From contig JBDRLU010000012.1 of NCBI GenBank assembly GCA_043812795.1, forward strand, positions 62,001 to 126,000: a stretch of DNA of 64,000 bases. Direction: 5' to 3'. The notes under the pieces were generated by a model. The model saw only the letters and a list, made by a program, of their open reading frames with translations, did no database searches and was not told the origin of the DNA. Origin of the DNA: JBDRLU01 sp043812795 (lineage in GTDB: Bacteria > Chloroflexota > Dehalococcoidia > Dehalococcoidales > UBA2162). The position numbers and the translations under genes were made by a program. Positions within the stretch are counted from its first letter, which is position 1. The number at the start of each line of letters is the position of its first letter. Shown here in pieces: positions 1 to 7,483 of this stretch.

Positions 1-2
1 AC

Positions 3-221
3 TCCGGCCGTGTGAAAATATATGCCGCCGATGGCTCCGATGAATACCGGGAATTTTGGGAGGAGATGGAGAAGGCGAAGAGCCACTACCGCCCGAACCA
101 GACCATCAACTTTCTGGTTGACCCGGCCCGGGGACATGACGATTTTCTGATGAGCCTGGCCTTGCTGGTCGAAGCCGTTAATCAGTATTCTCCACGCAGC
201 GCCAGAGGCAGCCTCGGTTGA
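3..221 (+). CDS. Phage terminase large subunit, C-terminal fragment (5' partial)
   Basis: The frame is open from the left edge, so only about the last 72 residues are visible; an internal GTG at 12 could be mistaken for a start. The segment with GHDDFLMSLALLVEAV resembles the end of the RNase H-like nuclease domain of phage terminase large subunits, where a GHDD motif supplies late metal ligands. The enzyme packages phage DNA into proheads. This would be the edge of a prophage or remnant lying to the left. The next gene (hom) is convergent and begins 10 bases after the stop. The assignment rests on one motif, so it is tentative. Confidence 0.5.
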   Translation, partial: SGRVKIYAADGSDEYREFWEEMEKAKSHYRPNQTINFLVDPARGHDDFLMSLALLVEAVNQYSPRSARGSLG

Positions 222-231
222 GGCTTTGCTG

Positions 232-1536
232 CTAAGTGTTGGCCTTGAGGATACGGATAATCCTGGTCTTCGCTTTGACCACTTCCAGCCGGTCGACTTC
301 GGCGATGGCGGCTTGAAGGTTACCCTCTTTGGCCAGATGGGTGGTCATCACCAGGGGGACGAAGTCTTCGGAAACGGCCTCTTTCTGAATGACGGCGGCA
401 ATACTGATATTGTGTTTCCAGAAGATGTTGCATATCTGGGCTAAAACACCGGCCTGGTCGAGTACGCTAAACCTCAAGTAATAGCGTCGCTCGATGGCTT
501 CCGGCGGGCCCAGGACCAGGGCTTCGGCTGAATCGGGCATCGGCATCGTCCGGCCTTCGGCGATATCCAGTAGGTCTTTGACCACGGCATCCGCCGTGGG
601 ATAAGTACCGGCGCCCGGCGCCACCAGTCCGGAAATGACTCCGTATTCATCCTCGAGCTCGGTGCCGTTATACGCTCCCTCGAGAGAGCCGAGGAGAGAT
701 AACTCGGGGACCAGTGCCGGATGGACGCCCACATTAAAGACGCCGTCTTCGGGTTCGATGACGCCCACCAGTTTGACGGCATAACCCAATTCCGTCGCGT
801 ACTGGATATCCTGCACGGCCATATCCCTGATGCCCTCCAGATAAAAAGGAGCGATGGAATGATAGGAGTTACCGATGAGGGCGAGCACGATACGGATTTT
901 ATTGGCGGTATCGATGCCATCAATATCATCGGACGGGTCGGGTTCGGCAAAGCCTTTGGCCTGGGCTTCTTTCAAGGCCTCGGCAAAGCTCTTGCCTTCA
1001 CGGGTCATCGTGGACAGGATATAGTTACAGGTACCGTTCAGGATAGCATGGATATGGCGGAACTTTTTAGCGGCGGTGCCGGCCTGGCGGAACTCGTGAA
1101 TGAGCGAGTGGCAGCCGACAAAGCTGGCCCGAAAACCGATGCGGCGGTTCAACTCGGTGGCCAGTTGAAAGATAGACTGGCCTTCGCGGGCGAGCAGCAT
1201 CTTGTTGGCGGTGGCCACGTCCTTACCATTCTTAAGGGCCGCTAGCAAAATGCTCTTCGCCGGTTCGATGCCGCCGATAGTCTCGACGATAATATCAATC
1301 TGCGGGTCGTTGACGGCAGACTGCCAGTCGCTACTCAAATAGCTGGCGGGCACGGTGACCCGCCGCGGCCGTTTCAGGTCTTTATCGATGACTTTCACCA
1401 GCTCGAGGCCGGCAATGCCTTTCTGATAAAGCAGCTCGACCACGCCGCTGCCGATATTCCCGAAGCCGATAACGGCTACTTTTTTGGTGGCCAGCTTCCG
1501 GCGCGGTTTATTAGTAATGGGTTTGGGTTCTTTCAC
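232..1536 (-). CDS. hom: Homoserine dehydrogenase with C-terminal ACT domain
   Basis: It reduces aspartate-4-semialdehyde to homoserine with NAD(P)H, the branch step to threonine and methionine, in the cytoplasm. The 434 residues match the usual ACT-containing form. An N-terminal Rossmann motif (VAVIGFGNIGSGVVELL, residues about 20-36) is followed by the catalytic domain with NGTCNYILSTM and the conserved EPDPSDDIDGIDTANK region. An ACT domain at about 350-430 (LRFSVLDQAGVLAQIC) suggests feedback by threonine. The start is GTG at 1536 with GAGGAGAA just upstream. It is transcribed alone from the promoter at 1572-1600. Confidence 0.95.
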   Translation of the reverse strand: MKEPKPITNKPRRKLATKKVAVIGFGNIGSGVVELLYQKGIAGLELVKVIDKDLKRPRRVTVPASYLSSDWQSAVNDPQIDIIVETIGGIEPAKSILLAALKNGKDVATANKMLLAREGQSIFQLATELNRRIGFRASFVGCHSLIHEFRQAGTAAKKFRHIHAILNGTCNYILSTMTREGKSFAEALKEAQAKGFAEPDPSDDIDGIDTANKIRIVLALIGNSYHSIAPFYLEGIRDMAVQDIQYATELGYAVKLVGVIEPEDGVFNVGVHPALVPELSLLGSLEGAYNGTELEDEYGVISGLVAPGAGTYPTADAVVKDLLDIAEGRTMPMPDSAEALVLGPPEAIERRYYLRFSVLDQAGVLAQICNIFWKHNISIAAVIQKEAVSEDFVPLVMTTHLAKEGNLQAAIAEVDRLEVVKAKTRIIRILKANT

Positions 1537-1571
1537 AGTATTCTCCTCGCCCTTGATGCCTGAATGCGCCT

Positions 1572-1600
1572 ATAATATCGCCATCAGATTTAACTGTCAA
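1572..1600 (-). promoter_or_regulatory. Sigma-70-type promoter of hom
   Basis: On the minus strand TTGACA (1600-1595) is followed after exactly 17 bases by TATTAT (1577-1572). The expected transcription start is near 1565, about 28 bases before the GTG, leaving room for the GAGGAGAA ribosome site. Confidence 0.75.
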
Positions 1601-1767
1601 TGGAATGACTGAGCTATCAGCTTTCAGCGAGGTTGTTTCATCGTTCCCAGAACATTGTGACTTATTTTTTATTCCGCTCCTTTTAAGAGAGGGATTAAGG
1701 GTGAGGTCATACTTTTAAGGAAAGGCAACGAAAAACCAATAAAGGCCTGGGAGGAAGTAGGTAATGG

Positions 1768-1798
1768 TTGACATTTTACACGTTTCAGTGTAAAATGT
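1768..1798 (+). promoter_or_regulatory. Consensus promoter overlapping a perfect 11-bp inverted repeat (XRE operator)
   Basis: TTGACA at 1768-1773, a 17-base spacer and TAAAAT at 1791-1796 form a near-consensus promoter. The inverted repeat ACATTTTACAC (1771-1781), six spacer bases and GTGTAAAATGT (1788-1798) fills the space between and includes the -10 box. A repressor bound there would block RNA polymerase. The XRE gene directly downstream is the obvious candidate, which implies autorepression (inference). The expected transcription start (about 1803) lies only a few bases before the ATG at 1807. Confidence 0.75.
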
Positions 1799-1806
1799 GC
1801 TTGAGA

Positions 1807-2076
1807 ATGGTGAGACGAAAGAATTTGCTGGCGTGGGATGACGAACGGGTGAAGGCCCTTCGCCGTCATCTCGGTCTGACCCAGCAGGAGATGGCGGACC
1901 AGTTGGGTACCCGTCAACAAACGATAAGCGAGTGGGAAAAGGCGATGTACCAGCCGCGCGGGGCGTCAGCTACTTTGCTTTCGATTGTTGCCGAGCGGGC
2001 CGGATTCAAGTACGAGACGGGCGCGCCGGTGAAGCGGCTGAAAAAATCAGTACACAGAAAGCGGCTGAATGGGTGA
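1807..2076 (+). CDS. XRE-family helix-turn-helix regulator
   Basis: A small DNA-binding protein of 89 residues. The HTH covers about residues 14-50 (VKALRRHLGLTQQEMADQLGTRQQTISEWEKA), with the typical Q-Q-TISEWE recognition helix, then a short basic tail ending KKSVHRKRLNG. An in-frame TTG at 1768 is the -35 box itself, so I take the ATG at 1807, downstream of the -10. No ribosome site is present, so translation is probably leaderless. The macrodomain gene starts 43 bases later on the same strand, so the two are probably cotranscribed. It could be the antitoxin-like or sensor part of a pair, but no toxin motif is visible. Confidence 0.75.
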   Translation: MVRRKNLLAWDDERVKALRRHLGLTQQEMADQLGTRQQTISEWEKAMYQPRGASATLLSIVAERAGFKYETGAPVKRLKKSVHRKRLNG

Positions 2077-2119
2077 CTACCGTGGCTGTTTCCGAATAAA
2101 AGCAAAGGACATAGTTCCG

Positions 2120-2623
2120 ATGATTGAAATCGAGGTTCGCCAGGGAGATATTACTCAGCTGGAATGTGACGGCCTGGTCAATGCCGCCAATAACCGGCTG
2201 TGGATGGGGGGTGGTGTGGCCGGCGCCCTGAAGCGGGTCGGTGGCCAGGAGATAGAAACCGAGGCCATGAAAAAAGGTCCGATTCCGGTCGGTGAAGCGG
2301 TTGCCACGGGGGCGGGGAAACTGAAGGCAAAATACGTTATCCACGCCGCCGTCATGGGCCAGGACCTGGAGACTGACGCCGAGAAAATCATGGCGGCGAC
2401 GAGAAATAGCCTGCTCCGGGCGGATGAACTGGGCCTGCGCAGCCTGGCTTTTCCGGCGCTGGGTACGGGTGTCGGCGGTTTTCCGCTGGCGGAATGTGCT
2501 CGGTTGATGATGAATGAAGTACGTCGCTACTCGCCCAAGGCCACCAGTTTAACCCGGGTGGTCTTCGTGCTGTTTGATGGCAATGCCTTCCGGGTCTTCC
2601 AGAATGAATTAAAAAACAAATAG
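2120..2623 (+). CDS. Macrodomain protein (ADP-ribose / O-acetyl-ADP-ribose binding)
   Basis: A single macrodomain of 167 residues. Family hallmarks are visible: EVRQGDITQLECDGLVNAANNRLWMGGGVAGALKR at the N-terminus, with the NAAN and GGGVAGA loops that hold ADP-ribose, and AFPALGTGVGGFP at about 110-122. Such proteins remove or bind ADP-ribose on proteins, O-acetyl-ADP-ribose or, in DarG, DNA. The ATG at 2120 begins the fold exactly and has AAAGGA upstream; an earlier in-frame start at 2069 would add 17 unrelated residues. It follows an XRE gene. No DarT-like ADP-ribosyltransferase is next to it, so a housekeeping deacetylase role is as likely as a toxin-antitoxin role. Confidence 0.88.
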   Translation: MIEIEVRQGDITQLECDGLVNAANNRLWMGGGVAGALKRVGGQEIETEAMKKGPIPVGEAVATGAGKLKAKYVIHAAVMGQDLETDAEKIMAATRNSLLRADELGLRSLAFPALGTGVGGFPLAECARLMMNEVRRYSPKATSLTRVVFVLFDGNAFRVFQNELKNK

Positions 2624-2744
2624 AACAGATACCTTAGTTAACGGCGGCAGCCTTACCGGCTGCTTTTATTAAGATTAGTAATACACGGTAACGTGTAGTG
2701 AAGGTAGGCTTGATTATGAAAGAGGGACTGTCGGAAGCAGAGGG

Positions 2745-4154
2745 ATGAAACATTTCTCCGAGAAGGAAGTCGTGCGGGCCTGGCAGCAGCAAGTTTTGCA
2801 CCGGAGCCGGCTGGTAACCGAGGAAGGTGAGCCGGTCAGGATAATCTATCCGGGCCGGATAAATCATGATGCGGGCGCGGACTATCGCGATGCGGTTATC
2901 GCTACCGGCGGTAAAGTGGTCAAAGGGGACATCGAAGTACACGTTAAGTCGAGCGATTGGGCGGCTCACGGCCACCAGAGGGATAGCCTCTATAACCGGG
3001 TTGTCCTGCATGTCGTACTGGACGATAACGCCGGTGGGACTAACTTGGCGAATGGGCGCGCCATTCCGGTTATTTCCTTAGGCAGGTTTATGGAAACTCC
3101 GCTACCAGAACAAGAGTACCTCTGTCCGCCCTGCCTCCATGTCGCCGAGCGTTGGCCGGCCGGGGTGTTAACTGAATTCCTGGACCGGGCGGGTGACGAG
3201 CGTTTCCTGACTAAAGCGGCCGGCTTCCGGGCTGAACTTAGGGAGACCGAAGCCGACGAAGTGCTTTATCGGGGCATTATGAGCGCTCTTGGCTACGCGA
3301 AGAATGTGCCTGGTTTTCTGGAACTGGCCCGGCGGTTGCCGTTGGCGGTTCTTGAGTCGTTTGACCACGGCGGCCTCAGCGACCAGGAATACCTGCATCA
3401 GCAACAGGCCCGGTTATTGGGCACGGCGGGCTGGCTCAAGGCGGGTCGGGACTGGCGGCAGTGGCACGGGTCGGGGATAATACTGGCCGGTAAATTGGCT
3501 GAGTTGTGGCATTCCTTGCCCCACGGAGAAATAATGTCAGTTCAAAGTTGGCAGTGGTGCAAAGTCAGGCCGAATAATTCGCCGTTACGCAGGCTGATTG
3601 CCCTGAGCTATTTATTATGCCGCTATCGGCGGCAGGGGCTGCAGGCGGGTCTGCTCGATGCGGTGCGGAGTGTGCCTTCTGATAAAGCGTATCTTCAATT
3701 GGAGGCAGCGCTGGTGGTCTACGCTTGGCCGGATACGACGAAAACTTCAAACAGCTGGACGAAACAGACTTTACTAGGTCACGGCCGTGCTGCGGACATT
3801 ATCGTCAACGTGTGGCTGCCCTTTACTTCCGCCTGGGGCGAAGCCTGCGGCCAGCCCGAATTAGCCGCTAAGGCGCAAACCATCTATCGCAATTATCCCC
3901 GGCTGACCGCAAACTCGATAGAAAGGCACATGGCCGGTCAATTCGGCTTGCCGCATCGCCAGATTAACTCCGCCCGGCGGCAACAGGGACTAATCCATAT
4001 TTATCGCTACCGGTGTGCCGAGGGGAAGTGCGATACGTGCGGCTTAGCCGAGTTTCATGCCCGGCCTGACATCCAGGTCAGGCCCATCGACTTTGCCCGC
4101 TTGAAGGCGGAAGTACCCGCAGGCGGCAATCATGGCGGCGTTATCGGTGCATAG
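2745..4154 (+). CDS. DUF2851 family protein
   Basis: A cytoplasmic protein of 469 residues and unknown function, of the usual family length. Its N-terminal region carries the family signature GDIEVHVKSSDWAAHGHQRD and YNRVVLHVV (about residues 65-95). The E-x-H-x-K element with an upstream Asp resembles a PD-(D/E)xK nuclease core, but this is only my inference. The C-terminus has a Cys cluster (CAEGKCDTCGLAEFH, about 425-440) that could bind metal. Its last 111 bases overlap the 3' end of tsaD on the other strand. The start is ATG with AGAGGG upstream. Confidence 0.85.
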   Translation: MKHFSEKEVVRAWQQQVLHRSRLVTEEGEPVRIIYPGRINHDAGADYRDAVIATGGKVVKGDIEVHVKSSDWAAHGHQRDSLYNRVVLHVVLDDNAGGTNLANGRAIPVISLGRFMETPLPEQEYLCPPCLHVAERWPAGVLTEFLDRAGDERFLTKAAGFRAELRETEADEVLYRGIMSALGYAKNVPGFLELARRLPLAVLESFDHGGLSDQEYLHQQQARLLGTAGWLKAGRDWRQWHGSGIILAGKLAELWHSLPHGEIMSVQSWQWCKVRPNNSPLRRLIALSYLLCRYRRQGLQAGLLDAVRSVPSDKAYLQLEAALVVYAWPDTTKTSNSWTKQTLLGHGRAADIIVNVWLPFTSAWGEACGQPELAAKAQTIYRNYPRLTANSIERHMAGQFGLPHRQINSARRQQGLIHIYRYRCAEGKCDTCGLAEFHARPDIQVRPIDFARLKAEVPAGGNHGGVIGA

Positions 4155-5027
4155 TATCAACGGCGGTACCAGCACCGGGACAGGTGAGTCGTCAGTTAAC
4201 CTTTGGCGTAGTAATCTATTGGCGGCCACGCCGCCACTCAATAAAATTTGCCCGACCTGATATTCCCGGGCGGTAGCGATAGTTTTCTTTACCAGAACAT
4301 CGACGACTGCTTCCTGAAAGCTGGCCGCCCCATCCGGAGCAGAAGGTACCTGGCCTCCTTCTTTCAGGCGTAGCAGCGCCGTCTTGACGCCGCTAAAGCT
4401 GAAGTCGTGGGTGTCTTCCAGCCAGGCACGTGGTAATCGTACTGAAGCGGTGCCGGACTGCGCCGCCCGCTCAATGACTGGGCCGCCGGGATAGCCTAAA
4501 CCTAATATCCGGGCCGCCTTATCGAACGCTTCGCCGGCAGCATCATCGCGGGTGCGGCCGAGCATCACGTAGTCACCGTGTCCTTTCATCAACACCAGGT
4601 CGGTGTGCCCCCCGGAGACAATCAGGCTTACCAACGGGAAAGCCGGCGTGATATCGGGGCTAATCAGCCAGTTGGCGTAGAGATGGCCTTCGAGATGGTT
4701 GACGCCGGTAATGGGTAACTGCCGGGCTAAAGCGATGGCTTTAGCGGCGTTGGCACCGACCAGCAGTGAGCCGGCCAGACCAGGCCCCACTGTGGCGGCA
4801 ATGCCGTCGAGGTCGCGCCAGGTGACTCCGGCTTCGGTCATCGCTTGTTCGATGATGGGAATGATGGCCAGGGTATGCTGGCGCGAGGCCACCTCGGGGA
4901 CGATACCGCCATAGCGGGCGTGAATTTCGACCTGAGAGGCAATCTTGTTGGACAGAATCTTCGTCCCGTCCTCGACGACGGCGGCGGCAGTTTCATCGCA
5001 GGATGTTTCGATGCCGAGGATTTTCAT
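4044..5027 (-). CDS. tsaD: tRNA N6-adenosine threonylcarbamoyltransferase TsaD
   Basis: It transfers threonylcarbamoyl to A37 of ANN-decoding tRNAs, acting with TsaB and TsaE. The 327 residues begin MKILGIETSCDETAAAVVEDG, the classic ASKHA start. The metal-binding motif HLEGH (in GVNHLEGHLYANWL), SGGHTDLVLM and LLSGGVAANRLLR are all present. It follows the dehydrogenase on the same strand after 20 bases. In that gap a TATAAT (5036-5041) ends 8 bases before the ATG, so a leaderless internal promoter is possible; there is no Shine-Dalgarno. The 3' end overlaps the DUF2851 gene by 111 bp. Confidence 0.96.
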   Translation of the reverse strand: MKILGIETSCDETAAAVVEDGTKILSNKIASQVEIHARYGGIVPEVASRQHTLAIIPIIEQAMTEAGVTWRDLDGIAATVGPGLAGSLLVGANAAKAIALARQLPITGVNHLEGHLYANWLISPDITPAFPLVSLIVSGGHTDLVLMKGHGDYVMLGRTRDDAAGEAFDKAARILGLGYPGGPVIERAAQSGTASVRLPRAWLEDTHDFSFSGVKTALLRLKEGGQVPSAPDGAASFQEAVVDVLVKKTIATAREYQVGQILLSGGVAANRLLRQRLTDDSPVPVLVPPLILCTDNAAMIAACGYFRLQAGKVDGPDLDVRPGMKLG

Positions 5028-5035
5028 TTGTTGAA

Positions 5036-5041
5036 ATTATA
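5036..5041 (-). promoter_or_regulatory. Perfect -10 box directly before tsaD
   Basis: TATAAT on the minus strand lies in the 20-base gap between the upstream dehydrogenase stop and the tsaD ATG. Only 8 bases separate it from the start codon. No good -35 is seen at the right distance (the bases there read AACAGC), so it is a partial promoter call. Confidence 0.4.
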
Positions 5042-5047
5042 ACACAG

Positions 5048-5932
5048 TCATTGGTGGTGCTGTTCGGCAGCACTGATGATTTCAATGGTCTGGACGAGTG
5101 TCCGCTTGTGGTTCAACGTTTCCGGCGTTTCATCGGCCAGTGGTGTCTGGCTAACAGTCCGGTAAACATCGGCCGCGCCCTGATGGATTTTGGGTGTCAG
5201 ACCGAGGTGGGCAAAGGTGCTGGCAATCTCTTCCATTTCCCCCACCCAGCGTCGGGCGCGATAGACCATTGTTTGGATGCTCCGTTCCATGGAAGCGTAG
5301 CGTTGTCCGTCTTCCTTGAGTTCGGTAATGAGCGTATCATAAAGTCCCATTTTACTCGCTGCCGTGAGCGCTTCGGTACAGATAGCGGTAAAGCCCTTGG
5401 TCATGGCGGCATACGTCATCTTTAGACCTGATGCCTGGCCAATCTGGCTGCCGACCTTTCGTATATCCAGTCCCGACGCGGTAAGGCTGGCGAACTCATC
5501 GAGTTGCGGACCGGAGACATAAAACTTGGTGGCTCCCCCTCGCCCCGGCGGCGAGCCGATAATGCCGACATCGACGAAATGGCTCCCCGCCTTGGTGATT
5601 ATTCGCCCGACCTCTTTCTTCGTCTCCGGCGATATAGCATTACAGTCGGCGTAAGTGAGCGAGACTCCGCTATCTTCAAGGGCGCGCGCGACGTCTATCG
5701 CCGCATTTACCACCTGGGCAGGTACCAGAATCGAAAGCAGAATATCGACCTCCCGCACCAGCGCTGAGTATGATGGTACGTCTTGAATGCCGGCCGCGCG
5801 GGCCAGCTGTTTTGTTCGGTCACTCCGGCCTTCGAGGCAGGTAAGCACCTTCATGCCGTGGTTTACCAGAACCCGGCCCACTGAATGTCCCATGTCACCG
5901 GGACTTAATAGCCCAACCGCACGTATCACCAT
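5048..5932 (-). CDS. NAD(P)-binding 6-phosphogluconate-dehydrogenase-like protein with DUF1932
   Basis: A probable NAD(P)-dependent beta-hydroxyacid or imine-reductase-type enzyme of 294 residues; the substrate is unknown. The N-terminal Rossmann fold reads VIRAVGLLSPGDMGHSVGRVL, an atypical GLxSPGDMG dinucleotide loop. The middle has the SPPGRGGATKFYVSG stretch, and the C-terminal helical half fits DUF1932 (GLKMTYAAMTKGFTAICTEAL). The frame is open back to 6064, but the ATG at 5932 has GGAGGGCGG just upstream and starts the fold. It lies 20 bases upstream of tsaD and is probably cotranscribed with it. Confidence 0.82.
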   Translation of the reverse strand: MVIRAVGLLSPGDMGHSVGRVLVNHGMKVLTCLEGRSDRTKQLARAAGIQDVPSYSALVREVDILLSILVPAQVVNAAIDVARALEDSGVSLTYADCNAISPETKKEVGRIITKAGSHFVDVGIIGSPPGRGGATKFYVSGPQLDEFASLTASGLDIRKVGSQIGQASGLKMTYAAMTKGFTAICTEALTAASKMGLYDTLITELKEDGQRYASMERSIQTMVYRARRWVGEMEEIASTFAHLGLTPKIHQGAADVYRTVSQTPLADETPETLNHKRTLVQTIEIISAAEQHHQ

Positions 5933-6096
5933 TTCCGCCCTCCATTTTGTGTGATTCGCATTATGTCTGTTGGTTAGAGAATTCGGTAACGTTAAGTCAA
6001 ATAATAGCGCTAAGAGCAGAACCCGACAAGAAATTAGGCTGCTAACTCGGGAAGATGACGACAATTCTCGGTATTTGCTTTATAATAAACGTCGTA

Positions 6097-7356
6097 TTGA
6101 CTAAAACAGAGAAAGCTCATCAACCGCCGGGTGTTATTGGCCGGGATGCCATCCTACCTTACCAGATGCGCTACCGGTGGGTCATGGTATTTCTGGCCTG
6201 GCTTTTATATAGTGTTTTCGGTCTCGTGCTGCGCTCGATATCGCCCCTCATCACGCCGATTATTACCGACCTCAATATCCCGTATGCCCAGATGGGGCTT
6301 ATTTTAGGTGCTTGGCCGCTGACGTATATCCTGGTCGCTTTAGTCGCCGGTAATCTTATCGACCGGTGGGGCATCCGCCGGTCGCTTCTGCTTGGTACCA
6401 TAATTATCGGCTTGTCCGAAGTACTCCGCTACTTCACCAACGGATTCTGGGCGCTCTTTTTCATGGTGGCGTTGTTCGGTGTCGGTGGCCCATTAATATC
6501 AATCGGCTGCCCTAAAACGATAGCGGAATGGTTTCGTGGCAAAGACCGGGGGACAGCCATCGGTATTTATACCACCGGGCCATGGATAGGTGGAATAATG
6601 GCCTACTCAATGACCAATAGCGTGGTTATGCCCCTGACCGGAAATAACTGGAGGCTCGCCTTTGTCGTATATGGTGCGATTGTCTTTATCGCCGCGCTGG
6701 TCTGGTGGTTCATGGCCAGGGACGTCAAAACAGCTACCGGGACCGGGGAGACTGCCAGTCTGGCTAAGGTCTTCACCGGCCTTATTAAGCTAAGGAACAT
6801 TCAGCTGCTGCTTATCATGGGTTTTCTGGTCTTTACGGTCAGTCATGGTTTCAATGACTGGTTACCCAAGCTTCTGGAGATAGGTGGCCTGCCTCCGGCC
6901 ATTGCCGGCTTTGCCGCTTCCATCCCCCTTGTGGTCGGGATACCCGGTGTTTTGATAATCCCCCGTTTCACGCCACTACATCTCAGAGGGCGAATGGTTG
7001 CTTTGATGTCTCTTGGCATTGCCGGAGCTTTATTGATAACTGCGGTGGCATCAGGCGCTTCCCTCGTCGCCGGTCTGGTGATATACGGTATCGCTGAATG
7101 CTCCGTCTTGCCGCTGCTGATGTTGGTATTGATGGAATTGCCCGAGGTAGGCTCGAAGTACATGGGGTCGGCGGGGGGCATGTTCTTCTGTGCCGCTGAG
7201 GTCGGCGGGTTTGCCGGTCCGTTACTGATGGGCGCCATTAAGGACCTGACGGGGAGTTTTCTGGGAGGTGCGAGTGCTCTCTCGGCTACGGCTGTGGCGA
7301 TGGCGATAATGGCCTTGTTTTTGAAGACGTCGGGCACGGAGGAAACGAAGGCTTAG
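6097..7356 (+). CDS. MFS transporter, 12 membrane segments
   Basis: A proton-driven or facilitated transporter of the major facilitator superfamily, possibly CynX/NimT-like, in the cytoplasmic membrane. The substrate is unknown. The first membrane segment begins at RYRWVMVFLAWLLYSVFGL. The MFS loop 2-3 signature appears as GNLIDRWGIRRSLLLG, and WFRGKDRGTAIGIYTTGPWIGG precedes helix 5. The start is uncertain. The frame opens at 6055; a TATAAT at 6081-6086 lies 10 bases before a TTG at 6097, which fits the leaderless pattern of this window; ATG 6166 is the next candidate. None has a ribosome site. It is divergent from the DUF1932 dehydrogenase. Confidence 0.85.
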   Translation: MTKTEKAHQPPGVIGRDAILPYQMRYRWVMVFLAWLLYSVFGLVLRSISPLITPIITDLNIPYAQMGLILGAWPLTYILVALVAGNLIDRWGIRRSLLLGTIIIGLSEVLRYFTNGFWALFFMVALFGVGGPLISIGCPKTIAEWFRGKDRGTAIGIYTTGPWIGGIMAYSMTNSVVMPLTGNNWRLAFVVYGAIVFIAALVWWFMARDVKTATGTGETASLAKVFTGLIKLRNIQLLLIMGFLVFTVSHGFNDWLPKLLEIGGLPPAIAGFAASIPLVVGIPGVLIIPRFTPLHLRGRMVALMSLGIAGALLITAVASGASLVAGLVIYGIAECSVLPLLMLVLMELPEVGSKYMGSAGGMFFCAAEVGGFAGPLLMGAIKDLTGSFLGGASALSATAVAMAIMALFLKTSGTEETKA

Positions 7357-7412
7357 TAAGCTGTCCTCGATAATATAGTCTTACAATGATAGGGAGTTAC
7401 TCTGGTTCTCTT

Positions 7413-7441
7413 TTGACACTATTTACAGGCATTGCTATTAT
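7413..7441 (+). promoter_or_regulatory. Promoter of the CBS/CorC membrane protein operon
   Basis: TTGACA (7413-7418), a 17-base spacer and TATTAT (7436-7441). Transcription would start near 7448, giving a leader of about 36 bases before the ATG at 7484, which has a GAGGTGG ribosome site. Confidence 0.75.
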
Positions 7442-7483
7442 GGGACTGGTAGCGCTTGCCGCTGAGAGTGAGGTGGTCATCTG

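Noticed and set aside
1669..1920. 83-residue minus-strand frame before hom
   Set aside because: It overlaps the XRE gene and its operator and ends in repeat-derived TSPLIPLLKG; no family match.
5933..6064. 44-residue extension of the DUF1932 dehydrogenase
   Set aside because: A strong GGAGG site precedes the ATG at 5932, and the extension would overlap the divergent MFS start region.
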